A stretch of 64,000 nucleotides of DNA. It comes from Leptospira fluminis. Its GTDB lineage: Bacteria; Spirochaetota; Leptospiria; Leptospirales; Leptospiraceae. Location: NCBI RefSeq assembly GCF_004771275.1, contig NZ_RQEV01000003.1:248001-312000 (forward strand). Reading direction: 5' to 3'. Shown here piece by piece: positions 1-9,762 of the stretch (position 1 is the first letter of the stretch; every line of letters begins with the position of its first letter). The translations under genes were made by a program, and so were the position numbers. The notes below the pieces were generated by a model. It made no database searches, was not told the DNA's origin, and saw only the letters and a list, made by a program, of their open reading frames with translations.

Positions 1-244
1 TTGGGACGTTTTTAGCTTTCCGAAAGGAGAAACCAAACGACAACTCGACGAGCGAATTCTTTCCTTTCTAAAAAGCATTCTGCAGACTCCGGTTCCGGTC
101 CGAGTCGGAATCTGCACTCACGGGTATTGGATTTCCAGAATGCTTTTCCTACTGAACCTGCAGCCGAAAGAAGACCTGCGGAATTGCGAAGTATTCCGAA
201 TCCGGCTGGATGCCGAAAGTTTTTTTGCGGAGATGGCTCCCTAA
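1..244 (+). CDS. Histidine phosphatase (phosphoglycerate mutase-like), C-terminal fragment
   Basis: The reading frame is open from the window edge (first complete codon at base 2) and ends with TAA at 242-244; the start lies outside the window. The visible 80 residues contain a Gly-Glu-Thr segment followed by an amphipathic stretch ending LSFLKSIL. After that comes a hydrophobic strand VRVGICTHGYWISRMLF, which matches the C-terminal beta strand and second catalytic His of the histidine phosphatase superfamily (usual form VSHGG.IR). The Asn-Cys-Glu segment that follows also fits that family (N-C-x-hydrophobic). The substrate cannot be told from this part; small-molecule phosphatase or mutase roles are both possible. 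It converges on the OmpA-like gene on the other strand only 5 bases away. Confidence 0.6.
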   Translation, partial: WDVFSFPKGETKRQLDERILSFLKSILQTPVPVRVGICTHGYWISRMLFLLNLQPKEDLRNCEVFRIRLDAESFFAEMAP

Positions 245-249
245 TTTCC

Positions 250-936
250 CTACTCGCTCATTTTCTTGAGTTCTTCGATTCCGGGTAGGTTGGATAAATC
301 CGGAACGATTACGATCTCGATCCTACGATTCGCGGCTTTGTTTTCCGGCGTAGTGTTCGGAACTGCGGGCCGAGAAGATCCCATAGAAGCTGCGCTGATT
401 CTGTCTTCCGGCATTCCCGCCTTCGTCATCGTATGCAATACGTTCAAAGCTCTAGCGGAGGCCAATTCCCAGTTCGAATAGCCTTTCACTCCGGTCGGGA
501 CGTCGTCCGTATGACCCTCTACTTGGAATCTTCTGCCTTGCAAAGAGGCGAGAATTCCTGTCACTTCCTTGATCGCATCCGCACCCTTCGCGGAAAGACT
601 GGCCGAACCCGGAGGAAAAAGAATATCGGAAGAAAGAACGACAACCATCCTGCCGTCCACGATCCGTATCTTCAGTTTTCCCGCATCGATCATGCTTTTG
701 AAACTGGAAAGAAGGTTTCTGTATTCCAAAACCCTGTGCTGGGTCTCTTCCTGCAATTTTTTCAGGTCGTCCACGGACCGAAGTAGTCCCTGTCTTTCTT
801 TTTCGGAGGTTTCGAAATCCCTGGCTTTACGGTTATACGCATCTTGCAACGAGTCGTACTTGGATTGAGTAACGCAGTACGAAGTCGAAAAGAGAAGAAA
901 CACCAGAATATATATGGATTTTTTTTTCAGTTTCAT
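250..936 (-). CDS. OmpA-family peptidoglycan-associated envelope protein
   Basis: A 228-residue protein with a basic N-terminus, a hydrophobic core and a Cys at residue 21 (STSYC). This could be a spirochaetal lipoprotein signal, although Tyr before the Cys is not typical. Residues about 25-80 are charged and probably coiled coil. Residues about 95-215 form an OmpA C-terminal domain: a strand rich in Val, then VEGHTDDVP with the Asp that contacts meso-diaminopimelate, a WELASARALNVL helix, and the closing NRRIEIVIVP strand with the conserved Arg. Family knowledge says this domain ties the outer membrane to peptidoglycan. The gene stands alone and faces the next gene divergently. Confidence 0.85.
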   Translation of the reverse strand: MKLKKKSIYILVFLLFSTSYCVTQSKYDSLQDAYNRKARDFETSEKERQGLLRSVDDLKKLQEETQHRVLEYRNLLSSFKSMIDAGKLKIRIVDGRMVVVLSSDILFPPGSASLSAKGADAIKEVTGILASLQGRRFQVEGHTDDVPTGVKGYSNWELASARALNVLHTMTKAGMPEDRISAASMGSSRPAVPNTTPENKAANRRIEIVIVPDLSNLPGIEELKKMSE

Positions 937-1083
937 GCCATTTCCTGTCCCTGATTTTTGTGTTCGAGCGGACGCACAGTAAAACTATCGATCGATCGCC
1001 CGAAATCCTAAGCTATTCTAACCGGAAATTCGGTGCGAAGTGAGAAAAAATCTGGAAAGAAAGGAGCATCGAGGTTAGTCTGA

Positions 1084-1782
1084 TTGGAACGTATGCGCTT
1101 TTTCCGATTCGATCCGGGCAGAGTCGGATTCTTTCCGTTTCTGCTCCTAATATTTCTCATTTTACATTCCGAGAGCGACGCACAAACCACTCCGGCGGGA
1201 ACCCCTGTGCACACTAAGGAATCCTTGACCGGTGGACTTCCCACTTTGAGGAGCCTTGTGGATGGAGTACGATCCACGCTGAAAGAAAGGGGCTACGTTA
1301 TAGATCGCAAATCCCAATTTACCGGATCCGTGTTCAAGGGAAACTCGGTGATTTTCAAGCTGCAATTTCCTGACGGCAAAGACAGAAAAGTGATCCGAAA
1401 ACTAGGAATCGGCTTAGCTCATGAAATCCCCGACCAATCCGTAATGGTCCAGATCTTCATCTCGGACAGCCAGGACAGAAAGCTCTCTCCACTATATACG
1501 GGATTGGCCGAAACCGCATTCGTGTACGAATGGGAAGCGAGATACGGGGAAAATCATTTTCTAGTGGAGATCCGTCTCGAAGAATCGGAGTCTAACGTGG
1601 CCAACTTCGAGCTCCTGTTCGGGAGCCAGTTATATACTCCTTCCACGGCCTTCGGCAGGGACCCGACCGATCCCGCCAACCAACCGCAGTCCCCGGGAAC
1701 TAGCCAGCCGGGAACGGAAGGGAGATTGCAAGGAACGAGTGAAATTAAAAACTATTTCGAAGTATTCAAAAAGGAATTCTAA
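1084..1782 (+). CDS. Exported protein of unknown function
   Basis: A 232-residue protein with a clear signal peptide: basic start, then a very hydrophobic run (FFPFLLLIFLILHS) ending near the Ala-Gln at residues 33-34, so it is probably periplasmic or surface exposed. The mature part has alternating hydrophobic strands and a Pro/Gly/Thr/Gln-rich low-complexity stretch at about residues 195-215 before a short charged tail. No known domain is recognised. The TTG at 1084 is chosen because a GAGG lies 9 bases upstream at 1071-1074; an ATG at 1093 in the same frame is the alternative and only removes three residues. Confidence 0.65.
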   Translation: MERMRFFRFDPGRVGFFPFLLLIFLILHSESDAQTTPAGTPVHTKESLTGGLPTLRSLVDGVRSTLKERGYVIDRKSQFTGSVFKGNSVIFKLQFPDGKDRKVIRKLGIGLAHEIPDQSVMVQIFISDSQDRKLSPLYTGLAETAFVYEWEARYGENHFLVEIRLEESESNVANFELLFGSQLYTPSTAFGRDPTDPANQPQSPGTSQPGTEGRLQGTSEIKNYFEVFKKEF

Positions 1783-1894
1783 GGCTCTCGATTTCCTGAC
1801 TTTTCGGATTTTTATTCGGAAGTTCCCTTTACCGCCCTCGATCCTTTGTTATTGAATTGCGGAAATCCGGTATTTGTTGTAGCGTAGAAGAATA

Positions 1895-1911
1895 CATGTT
1901 TCGAAAACATG
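1895..1911. promoter_or_regulatory. 17-bp inverted repeat, candidate TetR operator
   Basis: The sequence CATGTTT-CGA-AAACATG is a perfect 7-bp inverted repeat around a 3-base centre. It lies 77 bases upstream of the tetR-type gene starting at 1988. TetR-family repressors commonly bind such symmetric sites in front of their own gene, so autoregulation is a reasonable inference, but nothing here shows binding. Confidence 0.4.
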
Positions 1912-1987
1912 GTGGGCGGAAAGAAAGGCCTCCGAAAAATGAAAAACGGGACGCTACTATTGGTGTCCCCGAAAAAGAGGTTCATCG

Positions 1988-2584
1988 GTGAAGAAAAAGG
2001 ACGGTAGCCCGGTCTACCCTATCAACGGAAAATACAGAAACTCCCGGGAAAGGATCCTGGAAGGGGCAGCGATCGCGTTCGCTCGAAAAGGATTCCATGG
2101 AACCTCTCTCCGAGAAATCAGCCGGGAATGCGGCTTGGAACAACCCAGTATTTACCACCATTTTCATTCCAAAGAAAACCTGTTTCGCAAAGCCCTGGTC
2201 GCCACCCATCTGATGATACTGAACGGAATTCGGAGCCGAATCATCAAAGACAAAGGACTCCGGGAAGAAGTCATTTCCGTTTTTCAGTCGATTATCGATA
2301 TCGTCCGGGAATTTCCGGAACGGGCCAGACTTCCCTTCAGCCTCGTATATTCCGCTCCGGAAAATCTAGTATTGGAATATACGAATCATTACGGAGCCCA
2401 ATATAGAAAATTATTGGAAGCAGCCGTTTCCAGGAATCCGCCTAGCAAACGACCGGACCTGAAACTTTCCCTCCTTGTGGATACCATGCACAGCTTGATC
2501 CTGTCCATAGCTTCGGAGCGTTTTTTCGAGGATCGGGTCAAAGGAATCGAAGAAAGGATCGATTTCATTCTGAATTCTCCCTAA
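1988..2584 (+). CDS. TetR/AcrR-family transcriptional regulator
   Basis: A 198-residue protein. Residues about 14-65 form the TetR helix-turn-helix: RILEGAAIAFARKGF, GTSLREISRECGL, then the recognition-helix signature SIYHHFHSKENLF. The remainder is an all-alpha ligand-binding and dimerisation domain whose ligand cannot be read from sequence. The GTG start at 1988 has GAGG seven bases upstream. A hairpin with a T-run ends the transcript at 2617-2644, just before ccr. Position directly upstream of ccr and a reductase suggests, but does not prove, control of acyl-CoA metabolism; many TetR regulators in such contexts sense acyl-CoA. Confidence 0.9.
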   Translation: MKKKDGSPVYPINGKYRNSRERILEGAAIAFARKGFHGTSLREISRECGLEQPSIYHHFHSKENLFRKALVATHLMILNGIRSRIIKDKGLREEVISVFQSIIDIVREFPERARLPFSLVYSAPENLVLEYTNHYGAQYRKLLEAAVSRNPPSKRPDLKLSLLVDTMHSLILSIASERFFEDRVKGIEERIDFILNSP

Positions 2585-2616
2585 GTCCAAAACACAAATT
2601 CCGTAAAATTCACCGT

Positions 2617-2644
2617 ACCGGCAGAAGAGAAACCGGTTTTTTTT
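2617..2644 (+). terminator. Rho-independent terminator after tetR-type gene
   Basis: ACCGG (2617-2621) pairs with CCGGT (2633-2637) and is followed by an unbroken T-run to 2644. The stem is only five base pairs, but the T-run is strong. Its presence argues against any ccr start upstream of 2645. Confidence 0.55.
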
Positions 2645-2681
2645 GGTCGTATCGGAACGTAAGTACGTTTTTCTGGTCCGC

Positions 2682-3929
<1,248 letters not shown>

Positions 3930-3935
3930 ACTCTC

Positions 3936-4949
3936 TTGAAAGCCGCTCGGTTAAACGCATTCGGAAAACAGAATCTTTCGATTGTGGATCTCCCCGATCC
4001 GGGACGACCAGGTCGGGGAGAAGTTTTGGTCCGGTTCCGCGCGGCTTCGCTGAACTACCGGGATCTCCTGGTTGTGGACGGGAAATACAATCCTAAATTT
4101 CCGATCCCTCTGATTCCCTGCAGTGACGGAGCGGGAGAAATTTTGGAAGTCGGGGAAGAAGTATCCGAATTCCGTACGGGAGATAAGGTCAACGCTGTCT
4201 TTGCGCCGTATTGGATCGACGGCCCGGCCACCAAAAAGGAACTCCGCACAACTCTAGGAGGACCTCTGGATGGAACCCTCCGAGAACTGGCCATCCTTCC
4301 GGCGAGCGGAGTGGTGCCCGCGCCTTCCCATCTGAGTTACGAAGAGGCGTCCACGCTTCCTTGTGCTGCGCTAACCGCTTGGTCCTCCTTTTTCGTGGAA
4401 AACCATGTCAAACCGGGAGATACCGTTTTAGTACAGGGAACCGGCGGAGTTTCCTTGTTCGCCTTGCAGTTCGCAAAACTGGCGGGTGCGACAGTGTGTC
4501 TAACGTCTTCTTCCGAAGAGAAATTGTCTCGAGGAAAAGAGCTGGGAGCGGATTTCGGAATCAATTACAAAAATACTCCAGGTTGGGGAGACGCAGCCCG
4601 CGAGTGGACCGACAACATAGGAGTCGATCATGTGGTGGAAGTGGGAGGAGCCGGGACTCTAGAACAATCCATCCGAGCCGTAAAACTTTTCGGAACCATC
4701 CATCTCATCGGAATCTTAGCGGGATCCACAAAAGATCTGAATCTTCTCCCTCTCGTCATGAACCAAATCAAGGTGCAGGGAATCGTGGTAGGTTCTAGAA
4801 ATTCCTTTCTTGAAATGAATCGAGCCTTACAAAGAGCGGCATTAAAACCGGTGATCGACCGTATCTTTCCGTTACAGGAATCCAAGGAAGCTTTAGAATA
4901 TCTCAAAAGCGGCTCCCACTTCGGAAAGGTCGTCATTCAAATTCCGTAA
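3936..4949 (+). CDS. Zinc-independent medium-chain reductase (quinone oxidoreductase-like)
   Basis: A 337-residue NAD(P)H-dependent oxidoreductase of the MDR superfamily. The N-terminal GroES-like domain has SLNYRDLLVVDGKY and CSDGAGEI; the Rossmann domain has VQGTGGVSLFALQFAK and later VDHVVEVGGAGTL. The zinc ligands of true alcohol dehydrogenases are not evident, so it is more like quinone oxidoreductase or enoyl-thioester reductase. It starts at TTG 3936, six bases after ccr, so the two are probably co-transcribed and may act on related acyl-CoA or enoyl substrates. The substrate is unknown. Confidence 0.8.
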   Translation: MKAARLNAFGKQNLSIVDLPDPGRPGRGEVLVRFRAASLNYRDLLVVDGKYNPKFPIPLIPCSDGAGEILEVGEEVSEFRTGDKVNAVFAPYWIDGPATKKELRTTLGGPLDGTLRELAILPASGVVPAPSHLSYEEASTLPCAALTAWSSFFVENHVKPGDTVLVQGTGGVSLFALQFAKLAGATVCLTSSSEEKLSRGKELGADFGINYKNTPGWGDAAREWTDNIGVDHVVEVGGAGTLEQSIRAVKLFGTIHLIGILAGSTKDLNLLPLVMNQIKVQGIVVGSRNSFLEMNRALQRAALKPVIDRIFPLQESKEALEYLKSGSHFGKVVIQIP

Positions 4950-5011
4950 AGGGAAATTGATTCTGAACAAGATACTCAACACTTCTTTGCGCGTTTTTTT
5001 TCAAAAAAATA

Positions 5012-5096
5012 AACAATCGTTCACTTTTATTTGAGATTCCTTTTCACCGAACAAGTTCCAGAGCAGACAAGGGACTTTTTATAAAGAACGATTGTT
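5012..5096. repeat. Separated 11-bp inverted repeat upstream of the lipase gene
   Basis: AACAATCGTTC at 5012-5022 is exactly repeated in inverted form as GAACGATTGTT at 5086-5096, with 63 bases between. The 349-base gap between the upstream reductase and the lipase is AT-rich and otherwise empty except for the promoter listed next. Two operator half-sites that loop, or two separate binding sites of one regulator, are possible readings. Confidence 0.35.
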
Positions 5097-5159
5097 ATTT
5101 ATAAAATTTAGTTTTATATCAAATGTATTTTTTAAATCTCTTTTTTCGAACGTTTTCTC

Positions 5160-5187
5160 TTGACAAAGCATTTGTTTGGAATAGAGT
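5160..5187 (+). promoter_or_regulatory. Candidate sigma70 promoter for the lipase gene
   Basis: A perfect -35 hexamer TTGACA at 5160-5165 is followed after 16 bases by TAGAGT (5182-5187), a fair -10. This would give a leader of about 105 bases before the lipase ATG at 5299. The prediction rests on the hexamers only. Confidence 0.45.
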
Positions 5188-5298
5188 ATCGAAGCGCTCT
5201 TATACCGAGCGATACATAGATAAAAAAGCGAACAAACCCACAAAGCGAATCTGAAAACGACAACTAGAGAATAGTGAAGAGAAAAGAGGTAACATTCC

Positions 5299-6222
5299 AT
5301 GCGTAAACTAGGACTTTCCTTGTTGATCCTATTTATTTGTAGCGGCTCATTGTTTGCATCCGGAGGAGGATCTTCCTCCAAACCGTTGGCGGGAGCTTAT
5401 CCCATCATCCTTTCCCACGGATTGTTCGGATGGGGAACGGACTCCAGCGGAGTCATCAGCATTATCAGTTATTGGGGAGGAATGGATTCATACCTAACCT
5501 CTCAAGGAGCAACCGTATACGCTCCTACCAAAACTGCGGCACAATCCAACGAAGTTCGGGGAGCGCAATTGGCTAGCAAAATCAACGTCTATATGGCGGC
5601 CAACGGCTTTACCAAAGTGCATATCTTAGGTCACTCCCAAGGTGGATTGGATAGCCGGTATGCAATCTCCAATTTGGGCCTTTCTTCCAAAGTATCCACT
5701 TTGACCACCTTAAATACGCCGCACCGCGGTTCTCCGATAGCGGACATAATCAGCAATGTTCTTCCGGATTGGATCAAACCGTTCGTAAGCGCAGTTCTAG
5801 GAGTCGTAGTTCAATTGGTGTATGGAGGCGGACAACAGGACGCTTTGGCAGCGTTGGGATCCCTGACTACTTCGGGAACGGCTCTGTTCAACTCCTATAC
5901 TCCAAACGCTTCCAGCGTAAAATACTACTCTTACGGATCTTACATCACCATCCCGGATCTCATCCAACACCCGCTAATGGGAATCCTCCAACCGGCTTGT
6001 GCGGCAGGTGGATTGTTTAACGGACAAGGTGCGACTTGCGACGGATTGGTTCCGTATTCTTCCCTAAAATGGGGAACCTTCAACGGAGGCCCGGATTATG
6101 GAATCCTAACCACCGGTGTAGACCATTTGGAAGCTTCCAATACGCTGAATTCCGGTAAAACTTGGTACGATGTGGAAGGTTATTTCCTGAAAATGGCTTC
6201 CAACGCAAAAGCGAACCAGTAG
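5299..6222 (+). CDS. Secreted triacylglycerol lipase (Pseudomonas-type alpha/beta hydrolase)
   Basis: A 307-residue exported lipase. The signal peptide covers residues 1 to about 20 (ends SGSLFA). The oxyanion-hole motif HGLFGWG is at residues 40-46, the nucleophile is Ser113 in GHSQGG, and the probable catalytic Asp248 (CDGLVPYSS) and His276 (GVDHLEA) follow in the right order. These are the hallmarks of bacterial lipase family I.1/I.2, which hydrolyse long-chain triglycerides outside the cell. Released fatty acids are a classical carbon source for leptospires. No foldase (lif) gene is adjacent. The gene has its own promoter-like sequence and a strong terminator. Confidence 0.9.
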   Translation: MRKLGLSLLILFICSGSLFASGGGSSSKPLAGAYPIILSHGLFGWGTDSSGVISIISYWGGMDSYLTSQGATVYAPTKTAAQSNEVRGAQLASKINVYMAANGFTKVHILGHSQGGLDSRYAISNLGLSSKVSTLTTLNTPHRGSPIADIISNVLPDWIKPFVSAVLGVVVQLVYGGGQQDALAALGSLTTSGTALFNSYTPNASSVKYYSYGSYITIPDLIQHPLMGILQPACAAGGLFNGQGATCDGLVPYSSLKWGTFNGGPDYGILTTGVDHLEASNTLNSGKTWYDVEGYFLKMASNAKANQ

Positions 6223-6243
6223 TAGTTAGAACGACCTAGGGCT

Positions 6244-6282
6244 AAAACCGGGTGCTCCGAAAGGGGTTCCCGGTTTTTTATT
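6244..6282 (+). terminator. Rho-independent terminator of the lipase gene
   Basis: AAAACCGGG (6244-6252) pairs with CCCGGTTTT (6269-6277), a 9-bp stem followed by a T-rich tract. It lies 22 bases after the lipase stop codon and before the panE-like gene. Confidence 0.85.
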
Positions 6283-6325
6283 TTACTTGGTTTTTCCGGT
6301 TTTACCGGCAATCTTTGGCCCCTGT

Positions 6326-7369
6326 ATGCATGAGGATCTCCCAAAATTCGCAATCCTGGGTTCCGGTAGTATCGGGACCTATATAGGCGCTCATCTGGTC
6401 CAAGCCGGTTTTCCCGTGGTGTTCGTGGGACGGGAGAGAAACCGCAAGGAAGTGCAGTTGTTCGGTCTGGGAATTTCGGATTTTACGGGAAAATTTTTTT
6501 CCATTCCCCCGAACAAGATCGAGTACGTGACGGACCTGAAGGATGTCAGAGGCGCCACGATTTTTTTGATTACCGTAAAAAGCAGGGATACGAAGGAATT
6601 GGGGGAATCGTTAAACAAACACCTTTCCTCTTCGGAACGGGAAAAGGCGATCGTGCTCAGTTTTCAGAACGGCGTGAGAAACAAATCCTTTCTTTACGAA
6701 ACGATCCCTCATCTGGGAGAAAGAATTTTGGCCGGCATGGTCCCGTTTAACGTGGTAGCCAAAGGAAAGGGCCAATTTCATCGGGGAACGAGTGGGCACC
6801 TGGTCGTTCAGGACAACCAACACGGTAAAAAAGTGGTGCAATATTTGAGAAGCTCGGGTTTGGAAGCGGAGACCCACCCCAATATGGACGGAGTCTTATG
6901 GGGAAAGCTGCTATTCAACCTGAACAATAGCCTGAACGCTCTCGCGGGAATTCCGCTCCGCGAGGAACTTTCCCAAAGAGGATATCGTAGAATCCTTTCC
7001 GCAATGATGTCCGAGGCATTCGAGGTCCTGAAACTTGCCGGAATCCGCCCGGTTCGAACCGGAAAGATGATCCCGCAACTAGCACCTACCATCCTGCAAC
7101 TTCCGGATTGGTTATTTTTTAGGGTAGCGTCCAGCTTGATCAAAATCGACCCGGAAGCGAGGTCCTCCATGTGGGAAGACCTGAACCAAGGAAGGACAAC
7201 CGAAGTGGATAGCTTAAACGGAGAAATCCTGAAATTGGCGGATCGTGTGGGTCACGCGGCTCCGATCAACCGCGCGATCGTTTCCCTCATTCGAGAAGCG
7301 GAAAAGAAACCTAAATCGGTCCAATTTAATCCCGATACTCTAGCGAATCGACTCGGGCTAAAATTCTAG
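6326..7369 (+). CDS. 2-dehydropantoate 2-reductase family protein (PanE/ApbA-like)
   Basis: A 347-residue NADPH-dependent reductase. The N-terminus holds the Rossmann loop ILGSGSIGTYIGAHL, and the middle has VLSFQNGVRN and GKLLFNLNNSLNAL, the typical Asn/Lys catalytic region of ketopantoate reductases. The C-terminal helical domain contains the conserved TEVDSLNGEI stretch. The family reduces 2-dehydropantoate to pantoate on the way to coenzyme A, but several PanE paralogues in bacteria have other substrates. The ATG at 6326 is preferred to an in-frame TTG at 6287, which sits right behind the preceding terminator. Confidence 0.85.
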   Translation: MHEDLPKFAILGSGSIGTYIGAHLVQAGFPVVFVGRERNRKEVQLFGLGISDFTGKFFSIPPNKIEYVTDLKDVRGATIFLITVKSRDTKELGESLNKHLSSSEREKAIVLSFQNGVRNKSFLYETIPHLGERILAGMVPFNVVAKGKGQFHRGTSGHLVVQDNQHGKKVVQYLRSSGLEAETHPNMDGVLWGKLLFNLNNSLNALAGIPLREELSQRGYRRILSAMMSEAFEVLKLAGIRPVRTGKMIPQLAPTILQLPDWLFFRVASSLIKIDPEARSSMWEDLNQGRTTEVDSLNGEILKLADRVGHAAPINRAIVSLIREAEKKPKSVQFNPDTLANRLGLKF

Positions 7370-7379
7370 AATCCGAACT

Positions 7380-8000
7380 TCACTTAGGATTCAAGGAAGG
7401 CTTTTCGGAAAAGAGCCCGATGTCTTTTCTCACGTGCTTTTCTTCCCATTCTTTCAGAGTGATTCCTTCCCGTTCGGCGAGTCTTGTCCTGTACGCGTTC
7501 AACATCTTATAGGTCAGAGGATATCCCGCGATTGCCGCAGGGATTCCGACTACGAATCCCCCGATAAACATGGGCAGTCCCATGCGATCCAAAAGAAACA
7601 CGGTCCAATACCATAAGCCGGAAAGAAACCCCATCGAGTCCGATTTGGCCATCACGTCGTAGATCACTCCGAAATCCAGTTCGGCGGAAGGTACCCCGAG
7701 AATGGAAAGAGTAAATTTTCCTAATACATAAAATATATAATAAAAAAAAGGTAAAGTGACGGGATTCGTGATCCAGATCATGGCGATGGCGATCGGGAGA
7801 TAAAAACGGATCCGGACGATCCGGAAAAGGATCCAGGTCGCCAGACCTAGATACATTTGGATGCCTATCAAAGGCGTCATCGACCAGATGAGACCGACGG
7901 AAGTTCCGAGACAGACTTCGTTAACGGGAGCGTGAGACTCTTGGAAAGGAAGAATGATCTGTTTATGAATGATTCTGAATAGTATGGAAAAATATTTCAC
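7380..8000 (-). CDS. DUF2062 membrane protein
   Basis: A 206-residue integral membrane protein with about four hydrophobic segments. The motifs TPLIGIQMYL and NPVTLPFFYYIFY match the DUF2062 family, whose function is not established. Residues after about 170 are a charged cytoplasmic tail. It is the last gene of a minus-strand group behind the TPR protein (12-base gap) and may be co-transcribed with it. Confidence 0.75.
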   Translation of the reverse strand: MKYFSILFRIIHKQIILPFQESHAPVNEVCLGTSVGLIWSMTPLIGIQMYLGLATWILFRIVRIRFYLPIAIAMIWITNPVTLPFFYYIFYVLGKFTLSILGVPSAELDFGVIYDVMAKSDSMGFLSGLWYWTVFLLDRMGLPMFIGGFVVGIPAAIAGYPLTYKMLNAYRTRLAEREGITLKEWEEKHVRKDIGLFSEKPSLNPK

Positions 8001-8012
8001 AGGTTTTTTACC

Positions 8013-8768
8013 TTATTTTGCAGCTTTGGAATACTGCTCCCAGGATTTCGCGTATTCCTGTTTGGCTGGAAACAGTTCGAACGCTTTCTTTGCGGAAACG
8101 GCGGCCGCCTGCGGATTTTTTTCCCAATCGTATTGCAGCTTTGCCAGTAGATAATATGTTTCCGCCTTCAATATAGAATCCCTGTAAGAAGTCTTTAATC
8201 CCTTTTCCAGATATTCTTTAGACCTTGCTCGGTTCCCTTGCAGCAGAGAAGTCAATCCTAATCCGAAATAAGCGGCCCCGTCTTGCTTTGCGGCCAGGGA
8301 TTTTTCGTATTCGACGAGGGCTTCCGAACGACGATTCTGCCTCAACAATAGATTTCCCAAATCCACTCTCAAAACGGAAATTGCCTCGGCGTCCCGCCGT
8401 TTTTCCGCGCTTCGCAAAGCTTCCTGAAAATTGAAATCCGCCTTTTCATAATTCTTTCTGTGCTGCTCAATCAAACCGATCCCTCTCGAACAATCGTAAG
8501 ATTCGGGATTTTCTTTTAAACAGATACGGTATTCTTTTTCCGCCTGGTCGTCCTCTTTCCTTAGATATTGGATCCAACCGCGCAGATAATGGATTTGGTC
8601 CGTTTTTCCGGAGCGTTCCGCTTGCACTTTCGCTTTCTCGATCGATTCGCTTATATGCGTAGAATCGAGCATGTCTCTGATTTCTAGAATGGGCGGTTCC
8701 TCTTTTTCCCTACAATAAAAAGTGAAGGAAACGAAAATCAAAAAGAAACCGAACGAAAATCGATTCAT
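8013..8768 (-). CDS. TPR-repeat envelope protein
   Basis: A 251-residue protein with a hydrophobic N-terminal segment ending in FTFYC (Cys about residue 19), a possible lipoprotein signal although Tyr at -1 is atypical. The rest is a string of tetratricopeptide repeats, for example IHYLRGWIQYLRKEDDQAEK, LGNLLLRQNRRSEALVEYEK and AYFGLGLTSLLQGNRARSKE. TPR arrays bind protein partners; the partner is unknown. The gene sits between the DUF2062 gene and the patatin gene on the same strand. Confidence 0.75.
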   Translation of the reverse strand: MNRFSFGFFLIFVSFTFYCREKEEPPILEIRDMLDSTHISESIEKAKVQAERSGKTDQIHYLRGWIQYLRKEDDQAEKEYRICLKENPESYDCSRGIGLIEQHRKNYEKADFNFQEALRSAEKRRDAEAISVLRVDLGNLLLRQNRRSEALVEYEKSLAAKQDGAAYFGLGLTSLLQGNRARSKEYLEKGLKTSYRDSILKAETYYLLAKLQYDWEKNPQAAAVSAKKAFELFPAKQEYAKSWEQYSKAAK

Positions 8769-8865
8769 AAAAACCTTGCAACGACCTTTGCTACGTTCAT
8801 GTCCGAGGTATCTTACGGGAGTCTGAAACCTGTCGTTTTCATTGCAATCCCTAATTCGGATCCGT

Positions 8866-9762
8866 TCATTTCGGAATGATTAAAGCGGGAGCCATTTTTC
8901 TTACGATCTCCCTTCCTTCTTCTATCGCTTCCTTACCTCGATGGAACTCCATCAACCCTATATAACGTAATCTAGGAGCGAGTAAAACATCCGGAGGATC
9001 GCCGGCCATACGACTACGAGTGATCCGAATCTGCATGATATTGATGCTTTTAGAAACCACTTCCATGATTCCTGGCTTTTCGTCCTTTTCTTTCTGGAGA
9101 TGTTCATCCAAATCTTTGCCCCAGAATTTGGCGGTCCAGGATCTCCAACGAGATCCGGATTCGGGAGAAATTTCTTTCTTTTCCTCCTCATCCTTTTTGT
9201 CCAGAAGGTCCTGGTTCAGATCCACGGCGATTACATAATCGGCTCCCATTGCTCTGCACAAAGAAACGGGAACCGGATTGACCAGCCCTCCGTCAACGAG
9301 CCACCTTCCCTCTTTGGCGACCGGTGTAAAAATTCCGGGCAAGGAAATGGACGCGCGAACCGCCTCGAAAACGGACCCGCTCTTTAACCACACTTCGACT
9401 CCTGTATCAAGATCGGAGGCTACCGCCCCGTAAGGAAGGGCCAGATCCTTGATTTCCGCGTCCCGAAATTCCTGGGCAAAAAAATCAAAAAGTTTTTTCC
9501 CTCGTATCAATCCACCGCCGAAACTCCAATCCATGAAGCCGAGAATGTCCCGCCATTCCAAACTTTCCACCCACCTCTCGAGCGCGGAAAGTTTCCCGGC
9601 AGCGTGGAAGGCTCCAACCAAAGAACCGATAGAAGTCCCGCAAACTATGTCCGGGTAAATTCCGAGTTTCTCCAATTCCTGGATCACTCCTATATGCGAC
9701 CACCCTCGGGCAGAACCGCTTCCTAAGGCAAGGCCGACGACTCGGCTTCCGCTATTTCCCAT
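8866..9762 (-). CDS. Patatin-like phospholipase (RssA/NTE type)
   Basis: A 298-residue protein with the full patatin signature: glycine-rich oxyanion loop LGSGSARGWSHIGV near residues 13-25, nucleophile Ser44 in GTSIGS, and catalytic Asp157 in VDGGLVNPVPV. This is a Ser-Asp dyad acyl hydrolase, probably cytoplasmic or membrane-associated, acting on phospholipid or lysophospholipid. The start at 9762 is chosen because GAGG lies about seven bases upstream; an in-frame ATG at 9816 has no ribosome binding site. Residues 200-240 are unusually Lys/Glu-rich. Confidence 0.85.
   Translation of the reverse strand: MGNSGSRVVGLALGSGSARGWSHIGVIQELEKLGIYPDIVCGTSIGSLVGAFHAAGKLSALERWVESLEWRDILGFMDWSFGGGLIRGKKLFDFFAQEFRDAEIKDLALPYGAVASDLDTGVEVWLKSGSVFEAVRASISLPGIFTPVAKEGRWLVDGGLVNPVPVSLCRAMGADYVIAVDLNQDLLDKKDEEEKKEISPESGSRWRSWTAKFWGKDLDEHLQKEKDEKPGIMEVVSKSINIMQIRITRSRMAGDPPDVLLAPRLRYIGLMEFHRGKEAIEEGREIVRKMAPALIIPK

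Noticed and set aside
2643..2681. Ccr start at TTG 2643
   Set aside because: It falls in the T-run of the preceding terminator; ATG 2682 gives the usual Ccr length.
5079..5381. 100-residue minus-strand frame in the lipase promoter region
   Set aside because: AT-rich, no ribosome binding site, overlaps the lipase start and promoter; no recognisable protein.
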